Source: Solicoccozyma terricola
Taxonomy: Eukaryota; Basidiomycota; Tremellomycetes; Filobasidiales; Piskurozymaceae
Reading direction: 5' to 3'
Assembly (NCBI GenBank): GCA_001600875.1
Contig: BCLD01000018.1
Coordinates: forward strand, 560,689-624,688
Length of the DNA stretch: 64,000 nt
Under the pieces are notes generated by a model. It was not told where the DNA came from and ran no database searches. It saw only the letters and a program-made list of their open reading frames with translations. Below are positions 32,604-45,689 of this stretch, piece after piece; position 1 is the stretch's first letter, and each line of letters starts with the position of its first letter. A program made the translations under genes and the position numbers.

Positions 32604-35547
32604 ATGGGTGCCCTGATACGGGGTGGAGGAGCAGTCTTCTCCGGCGCTCGAGCCCTGCATCTTGGTTGTGGGGCGCGCTCAGCATGTCGACCTGGCGCCA
32701 GTCTCTCTACTCGGTCAACCTGGATGAACCTCCTCCGATCGAGGTCACAACCACCCATAGCACATTCTTGGGTGGTTGAACGACGACTGAGAACGAGTAC
32801 TGTCTCCACATATCAATCTTCAATGCCTCATTCTCCTGGAACATCTCCAGAAACCCAACGACGGGAGTCCACTCCACCGTCTGAATCTTCATTCGCATCC
32901 TCGTCATCAACAACAACACCACCACAAACCTCTCCTGAATCTACCATCTCTGCATCTGCATCCGCTGTGATTGATCCGTCAATTTCAAAGATCTCTTCGC
33001 AAAAGCAACAGACATTAACGGACTGGTCAATTGTAAAACGCATAGCTGTCAACATTTGGCCAAAGGGTGATAATGAAGTCAAGATGAGAGTGGTGGGAGC
33101 ATTGACGTTATTGGTTACTGGAAAGGTCAGTAATCGAGCTGTCAGTCGGCGATATACGTACTAACCAGTTTCAAAATGTGGGAAATGCATCGGTTGGGAA
33201 TAGATACTTAATGTTCAAGTCCCATTCTTCTTCAAGGAGATTGTGGATTCAATGAATGTTACGATTACATCTTCAAGCACTGTTTGGCTACTAGCTGGAT
33301 CAGCCATACTCGGATGTACGTCACTGTATCACGCTGCAAGTCTCGGAGATTTCGACCGCTAATCTCTACTACACCTCTCACAGACGCCTCTTCCCGAGTC
33401 TTCTCCACACTGGCCTCGGAACTCCGTAACGCCCTCTTCGCGTCCGTAGCTCAAAAAGCTATTCGAAAAGTGGCCAAAGACACGTTTGGACATTTGTTAA
33501 GTATGGACATGGGATTTCATCTGCAAAGACAGACTGGAGGGTTAACGAGGGCTATTGATCGTGGTACCAAGTGAGATCGGGAGGACGTGTACGGCTCGGG
33601 GGGGGGGGGGGGGGCTTGGAGGACTGATGTTATGTTATTTCGGAAACAGGGGCATATCATTCTTGTTGAGCTCGATTGTCTTTCACGTCATACCGACCGC
33701 TTTGGAAATTGGAATGGTCTGTGGTATCCTGGTGAGTTGTTCATCTACTCAGATTGAGAGGACGACCGTATGTACTGATAGATATATGACTCCGGATTTG
33801 TAGAGTTGGAAATTTGGATGGGATTTCGCAGCTGTCACAGCGATCACCATGGCAGCGTACACGTGGTTTACTGTAAAGACAACGGCATGGCGGTGAGCTA
33901 TCACGACCATAGAGCATGGTATACAGGTCGAGAGGACTGATGGAATGCTTTTCATAGGACGAAATTCCGGAAGGAGGCAAATCAAGCAGATAACAAGGGT
34001 GCGACTGTGGCTGTGGATTCCTTGATCAATTACGAGGCTGTGAAAGTGAGTCATCCGTCATCTGTGTGTTTGCTGAAACGCTCACACTTTGTGGTCCGGC
34101 TAGCACTTCAATAACGAGAAATTCGAAATAGCTCAATACGACGATACCCTCAGGAATTATGAAAAGGCTTCCGTCAAGATCGCCACTTCCCTTGCTGCTT
34201 TGAATTCGGGACAAAATTTGATCTTCTCGAGCGCTCTGACGATGATGATGCTGCTGGCTGCTCAGGGTGTCATCAAGGGTAAACTGATGATTCGGTTTTT
34301 GAGCAGTATCACGACTTACACTTTGGATAACAGGCACAATGACCGTCGGTGACCTCGTGATGGTCAATCAGCTCGTCTTTCAATTGTCGCTGCCTCTCAA
34401 TTTCTTGGGTACGGTGTATCGAGAGTTGCGGCAGAGCCTGATTGATATGGAGGTGATGTTCAACTTGCAATCCGTCGCTGCTACTGTGCAGGTAGGTAGC
34501 GAGATGTTTCTGGCCGATCTCCGTTGACGGCGATAACACCCCCTGTCACAGGACAAGCCAACCGCCAAGCCTCTTGCTCTAAAGGGTGGCGAGATCCGTT
34601 TCGACAACGTCAACTTTGGTTACCATCCTGATCGCCCCATTTTCAAGAACCTCTCTTTTACTATACCTGCCGGCAAAAAGGTTGCGATTGTTGGCCCTAG
34701 CGGATGTGGAAAATCTACCGTCTTCCGATTGTTATTCAGGTTCTACGACTCGAATGGCGGTCACATTTACATCGACGGGCAAGACATAAAAGACGTGAAG
34801 CTGGAATCGCTTCGCAAGGCGATCGGCGTCGTACCGCAAGATACGCCGCTGTTCCATAAGGACATCATGTTCAACATCCGATATGGAAAGTTGGATGCAA
34901 CGGACGAGGAAGTGATTGCTGCTGCGAAAAGAGCTCAGGTGCACAATACTATCGAAAGCTTGCCGGACAAGTACGCCACCAAGGTCGGCGAGAGGGGTCT
35001 TATGGTATCAGGAGGTGAAAAACAGCGACTGGCCGTGGCGAGATTGCTGCTGAAGGATCCTGAAATATTATTCTTTGACGAGGCGGTGAGTATTTTTAGG
35101 GTGTGGACCCGAGACCTGTCCTGAGATCCAATGTTTCATTAGACTTCCGCACTGGATGTCTACACTGAAACAGAGCTCATGCGAAACATCAACTCCACCT
35201 TGGTAGACGGCACACGAACAAGCGTTTTCATTGCGCATAGGTAAGGCAAGCGCATTATCATTCATTATTTCAATTCTGACGTAGCGCTCGACCCCAGATT
35301 ACGGACAATTTCCGACGCAGGTGAGCTCAGGAAGCTCCGCTCGCTTGTAATTTGCTAACCCACAGCGCTTACAGACCTCATCATCGTTCTGCGAGGTGGA
35401 GTAGTCGCTGAGCAGGGTTCACATGAGGACCTCATGAAAATCGACGGCGGAGTGTACAGCAACCTATGGAAAGCACAACTACAAGACGGGACGGAATCAT
35501 CTAGCGCCGCAAAACCAGAGGAGCAGCCGGTGGTCATGCCTGCATAA
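32604..35547 (+). CDS. ATM1: Mitochondrial ABC transporter Atm1 (ABCB7 type)
   Basis: Half-transporter of the mitochondrial inner membrane. It exports a glutathione-linked sulphur or Fe-S species for cytosolic Fe-S protein assembly. The start at 32604 gives an Arg/Ser-rich presequence. The transmembrane domain has family segments [29 protein letters not shown] and [16 protein letters not shown]. It also has [16 protein letters not shown] and [16 protein letters not shown], the loops that bind glutathione in Atm1 structures. The ABC domain has Walker [10 protein letters not shown] (about 34700), [10 protein letters not shown], signature [13 protein letters not shown] and Walker B ILFFDEA, split by an intron before TSALDVYTE. 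The H-loop is FIAHRL. All key ATPase residues are present. About ten short introns; one carries a G17 run. The stop is at 35545. Confidence 0.95.
33598..33614. repeat. G17 homopolymer in an ATM1 intron
   Basis: Seventeen consecutive G on the sense strand, about 30 nt after the donor following AIDRGTK. In RNA it could stack as a G-quadruplex near the 5' splice site. Confidence 0.9.
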
Positions 35548-35575
35548 GCTCATCGTCACTGGCATGATGCAGAGA

Positions 35576-38500
35576 TCATAGATCAGCTGGATTGGAGCTT
35601 CGCACCATCAACGCCTTCCCCAGTCCAATACCCAGCAACGACTTCTGAGGATGAAAGGCCAGGTATGGAGTCGTGACAGCACCTTTGCGAGGGTGATAGG
35701 GCAAGCTTTCAAAAGTCGTTTGCACAGGAGAGGGGTACGAGAGGCGATGTACACTGAGATCAACGGCTTGATCTACCGAGGAAGGAGCGAGGCTAGGGGA
35801 GATGGTGTCAGGCTCAGTGGTCCGCGTCGGATACACAAATCCGACTCACATCGCTGTAATACCTGTATTTCGCTGGCACGCCGAATTCATAATGGGATTA
35901 GCACTTTCATTCGCCTTGGCCGAAGCCAGGGGGTGTGGCAATCGCAAATCCCAGACAGCGATAGTCCCTTCGAGGCTGACACGGGGTGAAAATTCAATCG
36001 CATATTCAACTCCTCTCCTTGAGAGCCGCTTGCGCCACTTACGAAACGGACACGATCTCCTTTTCAAGCCCGGCACCGAGGGTGCACAGTGAGACACTGC
36101 TGTTGTTGTCATCCCAAAATTTGATTGCAGGTTGCCTTCGCTGTCGCTGATCGTACATGGTGACAACGCCAGCCGAATCCCCACTCAGAAAGATGTTGCC
36201 GCGTTCCGGCTCGACATCGAGACAAGTCAGAACGGACTCCAGCCGCGTTCGGTTGATTGATATAGTTCTGGTGCAGCGCTGTTGCTGAGCGTCCCATATT
36301 TGCATGGAACTAGAAGAGCCGCTTGCGATCGACAACTCGTTTCTCGCTTGACTCCAAGTTGTGACCACTGCGCTATCACAATGAGACGTCTCCATCGACC
36401 TAAAGGCAGCGGTGGCGTGGAATTGATCTTGACCATCTGCACTGGCGCTTTGTCCATGAAAGATCCTGACAACTCCATCGCAGAGGGTCACCATGAGGGT
36501 GAAATGATTCAATTCCTGGTTTTCATTTAGAAACGCCATGCTCTTGATGGGCGAACGCTGTACAAGACTAGGGCTGAAACTTGTCATGCGACGTTGGTCG
36601 TCCGTGTGCCATAATTCGATTGTATGCTCTCCGGCAACTGCCAGGATAGGCTCGTAGGAATGAAAGACCAACAAACCTATATCCTCTTGACTCTGCATGG
36701 TAAACCAGTGGTGGGAGAAACCGTTTTGCAAGTCGCCGGCCATGACTATAGCGCTGTCCTCGCCACTTTGCTCGCGAAGAGTGAGATGTTTGGCAATCGT
36801 ATCATCTGAAAGATCTTCCCAGAGAAGACGTGGCTGGTGGAAGTATTGAGAGCTAACTTCCAACCACTCTTCCAATGCTGGTAGACAGTGTCGAGCGAAA
36901 CCTTGACCGTCAGGTGTGTGAGGTGTTTCGCCGGAGAGATCCTGGTTAACATCCTCAGACCAATAGTCGTCAGGTTCGTCAGCTATGCGAGCTGCGATAG
37001 CTGCAAAGATGTCCACCTCAGGTCCTGACTGTCCTGGTTGGAGGTTCGATATCGCGCTGCCTGTCTGCCGCGGCACCAGAAAGTGTGAAAGGTCTCGCAG
37101 GCGATCGGATGGCCGGCGCAGGGACTCCAATAGTACGACTGCCGCTTGGCCACGTCCCACGACATCTTTCCCGCATTCTGGGAAAGCACTATTCAGGTTG
37201 GACCGCAGGAGCTTGGTCGAGATAGAACGCAGAAGACCTCTGGAAGTCCGGCTCACGACTGGATCCGGATCCGTGGTGAATTCAATCAAAGCGATATAAA
37301 TCTCCCGCACGAAGATCAGCCTTTGCTCTTCCTGAGCGCGGCGATTACCCGATTTGGTCAGCCAGGACTCCATAGCATTGAAAATCTGTCTTCGTTCCGC
37401 TCGATTCTCTGGAGACCGTTGATCTTCAGTTGCGTACATCCAGCCGATTATTTCAACGATGCCGCTCCACTGACAAAGAGCTAGCTGTGATAGTTCTAGA
37501 AACATGTACCTGATCTGGCCAGATCCGTCCCGTAGTATTGATTTGGCAACGTGAGCGGTGAGTTCCAAAGCTACATGTCGCGAGTCCTCTGAGGCTGGTT
37601 TTCGTAACATCACTTGGAAGAGCTTCAACATGGCATACAAAGCGGCTGCTCGCACATCGGCTACTCTATCCGTGGCCGTCGCGCGAATCATTTCTTGTAG
37701 ATCCTTGTCCATTCCGCTTTTCCAGGTGGGCCCATCGCTGGCCACCGCACTTCGCATGACAGCGAGAGTCATGATTCCCCACTGACGACACAGAGGGTCT
37801 TCGTCCGTTGCCAATGCTTGACATATGCCAATGGCACCTTCTTCTTCGCAATAGACAGCCGCCTCTTTCGATGTATTGCTAGCCGTTGCGATCATGTAGG
37901 CTATCATTCCGAGCGCTTCGGAAAACTCTTCAGATTTTTGCAGTTTACTCTTCGCAAAGTCTATGAAGGTCTTGATCGCTGGTGGGCTTCCTTGTCGATC
38001 GCGCGAGAGAAGCAGAGGCGGTCCTCGAGGGTCCTGCATCATGCGGCAGAAAAGGAATACAACGACTACGCAATCCCTCTCATCGTTCAGCTTGAGAAGT
38101 CGCCCTTGTAATTGATCGAGTCCACATTGAAAGGCCCAGTGAACAGGCCAAATGCCACCTAGGTCAAAGTATCGCTAGGGGTTCATTCCTATCAGACTGA
38201 AGGTATTGAGAACATATACCATGTTACTCACACTTAGCAATGGTAGCGCGAACGAGCGCAGATTTGAATGCAAGAGAGCGTAGAGTGCGATAGGAAGGTT
38301 GTCAGAGCAACTGAGAGCGATTTTCTTCCGAGTCCTTGGAACTTTACTGAACGAGGATGGAGTGGTAAAGAGTCGGAGTTGAGCCGAGAACGCGTACAGC
38401 AAGTCCAGCATTATGCTTGGCGAACGGTAGACGTAGCTACGCATCGGGCCAACCGGGGGTTGAATGGATTTGACCTCAGATAAGAAGTCGTCCAAGAGGC

Positions 38501-40260
38501 AGTCCCATGCCCTCCACAAAGGGTGCAGGTGGGACGATGGTAGATCGGGGTAGCTGACTGGCGTACAATCGTACTTGCGCATCACCCGCTGACTGCGGTG
38601 TGTATATCTCTGTCATTAGCGATCCAATTCGAACAATCGTGTAGACTATGATATTCTGACTCACGCCAGAATGAAGCCGCGTGATAGGCCTGCCAAGGCT
38701 GGATTGCTACGGAACATTTTGCGGAAAAGCTTGATAGGCAGAGTCTGCCAGGCTATATTCTCGATAATGGCCGTTAGGCACCAATGAAGCTCTCCCAGAG
38801 GCTTTCCGGGTTTCGAGGAGGTTTCAGCAGAAAATTCCAACCACCACATAGTCAGTCACATACTGTTTCTCTATCGTGCAGCTCTCCGGGAATATCCAAG
38901 AGATCCTGTAACGACAGCGCCGGGAGCCCGATGCTAGTCGAATGACTAAGCCGCAGGGTGTCGGTGAGATGATAGAAACGCAAGGCCATCAGAACGGGTG
39001 ATATCATGCAAGACGTAAAGACATCCCTGAGGGTAATAAAGCAGGTCAACGCTCAGCCCAGCTATCTGCCGGCAACGAGACTCACCGGGGTAAGCCTCCA
39101 ATGAGCGGAAGGATCTCGTGATGACTGCATGCTGCAAAGTGATAATCGCACTCTGCGTGTGTCGTCTCGACTTCGGTTCGGGATGGGAGGTGAGCCAGTT
39201 GTATTCGGTATTCTTCATCCCGCCGCCTTCCATGCTCCACCGCCGATTTGACTAGAATGCCCGCGTTGTCGCAGTCCCAGAGGTAGATCGTTCCTGATTT
39301 GGCATAGTCGACGACATGGCTGACGAATATGGGGTTGTATGTTCTGCAGACAACTTGCAATAAGCTTACCGGGTTCCCTTCAGCTTCGCAGCCACTCACG
39401 TGGGAATGACAGGGAAATCAGTGTCATACACCCATATCTCCGCCTGTTCGGTAGGGGCCTGTTCGATAGTAACGTTAGCATTGGTGATGTTTCACCGACT
39501 TTTGACATATACCAGAGTGCCATGCTGCATCAGGTTGGATAAGATCAGCGCCTTGTACGACAGTTTCGTCGAACATTGCTTACATCATTGTAAATGAAAA
39601 TCATATGATCCTCTTTCGCTGCTCGTCGAGCCTTTGAGATCCCGGCATATAGGGTTTCTTGCTTGGGATCTGGTAACTGGGAGGAGACGGCGAGATAATC
39701 AACAACTCTCTGTAGTCAGCAGATTACAGGTCCTATTCACGCTCAACAGGGTCATCCTCTGCAGATTCTCCAACTGGCCACAAAGATCTGCGACAGGACC
39801 ATGATTATTTGTCACTGGTCACCGAAGTCGGCAGTGAAACTACTCACTGGACATGATGCTTTTCATTGACCTTTCGTGGTGTCTATGTGGTTGTCATGTC
39901 AGCTCAGGTAAAACGAAGATGGCGCGGGCGACCTACTTGGTAGCTGGATCGAACCATGCTTCTTCGATCGGATGGTTGACTCGAAGTTGTTGAGGAGTAC
40001 CAAGGTTCAGACATATTGCAAGGACAGCGTGTGTCACCCTGATGGCTGGTACGTCTGCCCGACCGAAGAATTCAGCATCGAGCAGCCAAAAGCTATGCAA
40101 GTCACTCACAGCTGTCCGAGGGAGATCCCGGGCTGTCCTCGTCCTTCTCTAGCGACAAAGCACCAAGCCACGCTTGTCGGCTATGTGCTCCTGTGAGCCC
40201 ATCGCTTTGCGCGCGCCGCTTCCACTCAAGAGCCTGGGGAAAGTCTGCCATCGTGACCAT
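35576..40260 (-). CDS. KOG1: TORC1 subunit Kog1/raptor
   Basis: Scaffold that presents substrates to TOR kinase in TORC1. The start at 40260 gives MVTMADFPQALEWK; an in-frame ATG at 40251 is equally likely. The raptor N-terminal conserved (caspase-like) region is spread over many small exons: VTHAVLAICLNLGTP (about 40050), then KARRAAKEDHMIFIYND, HGTLAPTEQAEIWVYD and IYLWDCDNAGILVKS (about 39270). The armadillo region includes RGPPLLLSRDRQGSPP and EEGAIGICQALATDE (38040-37300) in one long exon of about 2 kb. The C-terminal WD40 propeller (about 36640-35580) has MQIWDAQQQR, LTCLDVEPERGNIFLSG and LAFHPQKSLLGIGL near the stop. The size (about 1,300-1,400 residues) fits. The His region of the caspase-like fold is altered (see findings). 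Confidence 0.88.
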
Positions 40261-40619
40261 TGCGACGGAGAGAGACAGAGGATAGATAGGTATGCTTTGT
40301 GCTGTAGTAGTCGCCCGTTATTCAGGGAGTTGAGAAAATCCAGCTCTCTGATCACCTTCAGGTAACAGTTGCAATCAAGGCCGCTGGACAAAGGAAGGAT
40401 CCCCTTAGAGTAGGGGAAAGGAGAACCTGAGAACCTTACCTGCGAACGTCGGAAGCCTCAAAGGTGGATTACTGTCACTGTAGTGATTCCAAGCTCTCTG
40501 GCGGATAATTATGTTCTCGGCTGCAGCCGGTGGGCTTCACAATCCTCGATTATGATAGGGAGCGGGAAGTATTGTTTGCGAATGTCATTGTCATGCTTTG
40601 AGCCAAAGAGATCACACAT
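40261..40619. promoter_or_regulatory. Intergenic region, RRN6-like 3' end / KOG1 promoter
   Basis: About 360 bp between the stop of the upstream minus-strand gene and the KOG1 ATG. It must hold that gene's 3'UTR and the KOG1 promoter. No open frame has coding character, and I see no distinct motif. Confidence 0.35.
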
Positions 40620-43600
40620 TCAGAATCCAACGATTCGCTTCTTGATGACTTTCTTTTTTGCGAAAACATCGGATCTGGTTCCGAATGGTCCAGCTGCTCC
40701 TTGCGTGTTAGGAAACATGGCCATTGCTACGCTGCGATCACCGTGCACGCTGGTATTCGGGAGCGAAAATTGGCCGGCCGGTATTACTGCTCGTCCGGTC
40801 GGCTGCGAATATGGGAGAGTTCCATTTGCACCGCGAAGAGGAAGGACAACCCTCTGCGGTTTCGGTGTGGTTTTGATTATGGGCGCAATGTATCCTGGTT
40901 CCTGCCATTGATACAGGGATGGATCTTCCCCGGCAGTCCATTCCGAAAGAAGAGCTCGAAGGCCGCCGTGATGCAAGGTATTATCATCCTTCTCCGCGGA
41001 GTCGATACGAGACCCCTCTCCTGCCAAGTTGGGCTGTATTACGCTGAAGTGCACCTTGAACGCTTCGTTACCTGACTCGTCGCCTCGTACGGCAAGGTCA
41101 TCCATGGCCGCTGCCAAGCCATTGCTGACATCCAAAGTGGACTGAAGGTCTCGTGCCGTCACAACTGATGCTGAGTTTGCCAGGTCCATTTGCAGACGTT
41201 CAAGCGCAAAACGTTGCCGCTCCATGGCGTTCCGTATGTCAGCGGAGTTACCATGCCGGGCTTTCGATAAGCGTAAGAAGGCTTCTCGGGTGCCATTAGA
41301 CTGAGAGCCCATCGCGTCTAGCGGAATGTGTATCCCATGAACCGATTCAATGGTGGCACTGAGATCGACTCTCTGTGCCAAGGTTTGAGAATCTCTAAAG
41401 CGGGTGAATGAGCGATTGAAATTCTCCAACGCAACCGATGGTGTCAGATCTCGTTTGGAACGCGGGGCGTCGTAGCTTTGCAAAAATGTACTATCCGGTA
41501 GTCGATTTGAGCGTGGGGCATCTGCTGAGATTGCAAGTAGATCATGCCTTTTGGTGAATGCAAGTCAGCTCGTCCTGTTCTTCGAGAAGAGGACGTTTGA
41601 AGCGCTCACGTGGTCAAGAAATCGCGCGCGTCAATCTCAGCGAGATCGTTCAGAGATCGTCGCACATTTCGAAGATCAACGGTGCGCCCCGACTTATGAT
41701 TGATGAGCGCTGCTGGGTCAACGGAGTTGTTAACATCACGTTGAAAATGGATCAAGCCAAGTCTACTTACATTGCCGGATGTCCCGGAAATCCAAAACGA
41801 TGTGGCGGGAGTCCATGGCCCCGCTTGCTGCATGCGCTTTGTCGGAGGACCGCGTTGCCATGGCTCCCACTCCTCTATGCCATTTGGCAGTGCTTAGCAG
41901 GCGGTCTGTATCTTCTTGCTCCGGCATACGCCGCTGTAGTTCACAATCCGCCGTTGCGAAAGACGCCAAGAGGCCGCCTTGCGAGCCGAAAGCGACGACA
42001 AGGTGATACCAGGGAGTCCACCCTTCCAGCATGACGCTTGTAAGACCTTCAATGCAGTCCGAACTTTTCCCGTCCGCGTTGAGCAAGTACGGATCGTGGA
42101 GGATTTTGGGCATTCGACGGTCAGCTAGTGAGGTAGACACAATCACGTGGCTGATTCTATTGCTGGTGATGAAAGCCCGATTGACTGGTGACCCAAGGAT
42201 GCTGGTCAGACAAGATCTATGCTGCACGGATGGAGTCAACACGGACCTGGGCCAGCCTGCTCCACCCTGATCTTCATGCTTCGATCATATCCTAAATGAT
42301 GCGGTGACCGCATCATCACCTTGCCGTTGCAGAGTTCGTCCACCCACAATATGTCTTTGTCCGTCACCACACACGTGAGACCAGAACCCCTTTCAAGTGT
42401 GCTTGGATCTACAGCAAGGATGATGTTTGTGAAAGGCGAGAGATCCAGAAGAGTTTCGGTCATGTTTGGTTTGCTTCCATCGCCCTAAGATAAGCGTATG
42501 GTCAGTTAGGTCCATCGGAACGAGGTGAGATGCTAACCTGGATGATTATCCGCTGGATCATCTTCGCAGAGCAGATTAGAACAGTATCGTGCTCCAAACC
42601 CCAAGCGACGCGAAAAAAGCCGTCGGATTTTTGTGATGCAGATGCCGGAAGAATGCAGACGCTATCGGGGGAAATGCAGGATCGTCAGCCCAGGAGGAAG
42701 CACTACAGCGTCTGATAAGCACCTACATCTCGTCAACGCCCTCCCGACTTGCATATTTGATTCTCCTAATACCTGTGGTCCACCGCCAAACACCTCCTGC
42801 GTCATCAACCATCACAGCGCATTGCCATTCTGTGGGATGCATCTGAACATCCACTATTCTCCTTCCACCGATCCGTTCAGGGGTTACGCTTGTAATTTCA
42901 AGGACGTCCGCCGGGATTGTCGGATCTTTCTGCCGCTGTTGTTTGGCCGTATTCATTGCTATATGCTCAGGCTGCAAATGGTTGTGATGTTCTTGCTTGG
43001 CCACCTTTGAGATCTTCCGCCTAGGTCTGCTTAAAGCAAATATGTGTACATTGGTGACTGTTCGTACCGCAAGATGAATCGCATTATCACGAATGATGGC
43101 ATCGTCGGGTACACTTGCATGGCTTGCGCTCAGTTGCAGGATGGGTGTTGTGAATGACCAGGATGGAACGTGGGTTGGTTCGAAGCGATGACAACATTTC
43201 TGAGGGGTTTGTGACGCGGATGTTCGTCGTGGTCGAGTGTATGTAAATGACGAAAGATCTAGGGAGACAACATGATACTGTTCAAGCAAATGCCGAAGTT
43301 CAGATCCAAACATTGTCTACACTCACTCAAATCAGATCCATTCTCGCCCATCGGGAACGCCAAAATCATAACCTCTTTCTCCTCGCTTCCTTCAATTCCC
43401 TCATTCTTCCTCTTCCCCTTCCGAATAGATCCAGCATCCGACGATTCATCACTATCCCTTGCCTCATCCAACGCGTCTTTTGATTTTCTTAAACTTCCAC
43501 TCAGTTTCCTCGCTAGGACTTTGGAGAACATGTGAGATTGGACGATATTCGGACTCGTTGGTGTAGATCCCGATCCCGAATTTCTCCTTGCCTTTTTGAG

Positions 43601-44614
43601 CCGAAGTAGTACTAGCTTGTTGACGTTGCCTAGATATATCTCATTCCGTTCTTTGCGAAGTTGCTCTGGCATATATGATGTTTGCGTTGCTCTTCCACGG
43701 GTCGTGTCTGAAGTCTTCGGTTCAAAGTCACTTGCATGCGTATCGTCCACTCTAGATATCGTTTGCATATTTCCTACATCATCTTCCTCATTCTCTGTCC
43801 GCTGACCATCACTTGGCTCTCTACGTCGTTTCCATGCTCCTCTCTTGTACTCTTTGAGACCTGGGATGTATGTCGATGGGTTGTACATGTCTGATACCTC
43901 GGATGAAAGAAAGGAAAGAAGGGAGGCGTCGTCTGTCAGATCGGGATGTGACGCAAGGAACGTTTCCTGAAGATGGATGGAAGGTTAGCGGGTGATCTAG
44001 TAACGCTGAAATTAGACGTTGTGACTTTACAGTTTGGTTTAAAGCGGTCCGTAGTGATGGGCCTGGATAATCTGGTTGTGATTCGGTGATAGTCATTGGT
44101 CGTGGATAGAAGTCGGGCTGATGCTTTATAGTAGCAGGAAACAGAGGGATGATCGGTCCAACAGGTAACAATCGGAAGTCTATAAGTGGTTGGAAAGGAG
44201 ACAATCAGCATGTGCGTCACCCGAACACGATTGTCACCCATTCTCACTGTCATCATCTTCAGCCATGAAAGTCCAATGCACCTGCTGATCATATTTCAAC
44301 TCCTCCTTGGCCGCCGACGTGAGCCCATCCCGAAGCCCAAACTTTTTTCCCTGAACCACCAATGTCGCAGCACCTAACAACCCAACATCCACCACCACCC
44401 CATCTCCAAACCTCTCATTAACTGATAGCACCCTCCTCGGTCTCGTATTCAATCCTGCATAAGCCTGTTCCGCGATATGTGTAAGAGAAGCTTGACCACT
44501 TTTTATTCCTTGTCTTTGTCGTTTAGCTGAGGAGGATTGGGTGGTACCGGACCATGCACCGCGAGATGGAGCGGTGTAGTGGTGCAGGGAAGTGGAAGAC
44601 GCCGGCCAATCCAT
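40620..44614 (-). CDS. RRN6: Rrn6-like RNA polymerase I core-factor subunit
   Basis: Probable homologue of Rrn6/TAF1C, the beta-propeller subunit of the Pol I core factor that binds the rDNA promoter. The start at 44614 gives MDWPASSTSLHHYTAP. An N-terminal region (AAKEELKYDQQVHWTF) leads to LKEYKRGAWKRRRE, then a propeller-like part with RRIVDVQMHPTEWQCAV, VDDAGGVWRW (about 42800), TNIILAVDPSTL and TPWYHLVVAFGSQGG. The C-terminus (41483-40620) is helical, then basic, ending VIKKRIVGF. A Lys/Arg-rich tail ending GF is typical of fungal Rrn6. The identification rests on the layout (weak WD blades, helical part, KKKR..GF end), not on a catalytic motif. An alternative is another WD-propeller scaffold. 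It lies upstream of KOG1 on the same strand, about 214 bp from the divergent CAX4. Confidence 0.65.
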
Positions 44615-44828
44615 GGCGGTGAGAGTGGGGGGGATGGTGGGACAGTGGTCATGCTAGAGCTGCCCAGGGGTTGAATGAGTTGAGCAAGGGCCAGTTGTTG
44701 ACAATTTAGTGGCACGTGACACAAAACTCACAGTGGCGAGAAATGCTGACGTCATAGCGGGCAACGACGGTTGAAGCGCCCGACTGTCTGTGATTTCAGC
44801 GTCAACAACATCAATCAGCTTCGCACAG

Positions 44829-45538
44829 ATGACGATGACAGGCACTACTTCCTTCAACCTCGTCTTATGGTTTCTCGACGAGGTCAGTGTCGATGTTGAT
44901 CGTCCGAGCACGCGCCCCACCGCTGATCACCCAGCTCCAGACTCATATCGTCGTTACAGCACTCACAGCGTTAGCTTTCCTGTGGACCAGATCTGCACAT
45001 GTAGCGTACTTTATAGTCGGTGCTCTGTCCACCAATATTACAGGTGAGTGCTCGTGCAGACTTCCCTCGTATCGGTCCGTCAAGTCACTCGGCTGATCAA
45101 ATGTTTAACCTTGGGTTCCTAGCAAAAATGTTAAAAAACGTCCTTCGTAACCCACGTCCCATCCCAACGCCTTCTCCAATAACAGACTTCAACCCATCAG
45201 CGATCCCATCCTCGCCATCCTATCCATCTCACCTCGATCGTCGACTCAAAGCGCAGGTCAAAATCAATCGCGAAAAAACATTCGGAATGCCTTCAACTCA
45301 TTCCACTTCCATTTCATTCTTCATGTCTTACATCGTCATGGCTTTATACAGTTATCCATCTACCGCTCCATCATTTGTGCAGATGCATAGAAACGTTTTA
45401 GCGTGCGGGACAATGGTTTGGGGTGTTGCGATTCTGGCGTCAAGGGTATATCTAGGATATCATACGGTCCCACAGGTGGTTGTAGGTGCAATCCTAGGAA
45501 GTTCAAGTGGTATCGTCTGGCGAAAAGCGTGGAAATAA
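44829..45538 (+). CDS. CAX4: Dolichyldiphosphatase (PAP2 family)
   Basis: ER membrane enzyme that dephosphorylates dolichyl pyrophosphate released by N-glycosylation, so that the carrier is recycled. The start at 44829 gives MTMTGTTSFNLVLWFL. Two introns (about 44883-44930 and 45050-45120) restore hydrophobic helices (VVTALTALAFLW, AYFIVGALST). The PAP2 motifs are all there: motif 1 KNVLRNPRP (about 45133-45160), motif 2 GMPSTHSTS (about 45285) and motif 3 SRVYLGYHTVPQV (about 45438). The final position of motif 3 is Gln rather than the usual PAP2 Asp, which is normal for dolichyldiphosphatases (human SRVYLLYHTWSQV). About 200 residues with four or five helices, as expected. It ends WRKAWK. 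Confidence 0.88.
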
Positions 45539-45689
45539 TTGATCAAGCGGAAATCAGAAAAATTGGCACAAAAAGCAATAGATGAAGCTTTTAGATATTT
45601 GAACATGTAGAATCGATCCAAAATAGATGATAAAAGCATTTGGAACGACGACGCGGGGAGGGGAGGAGGGGGATTGGTTATTGGACCTC

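Noticed and set aside
45430..45480. Loss of the PAP2 motif-3 Asp (Gln instead) in the CAX4 gene, suggesting an inactive enzyme
   Set aside because: Gln at that place is the norm in dolichyldiphosphatases, so it supports the assignment and does not show decay.
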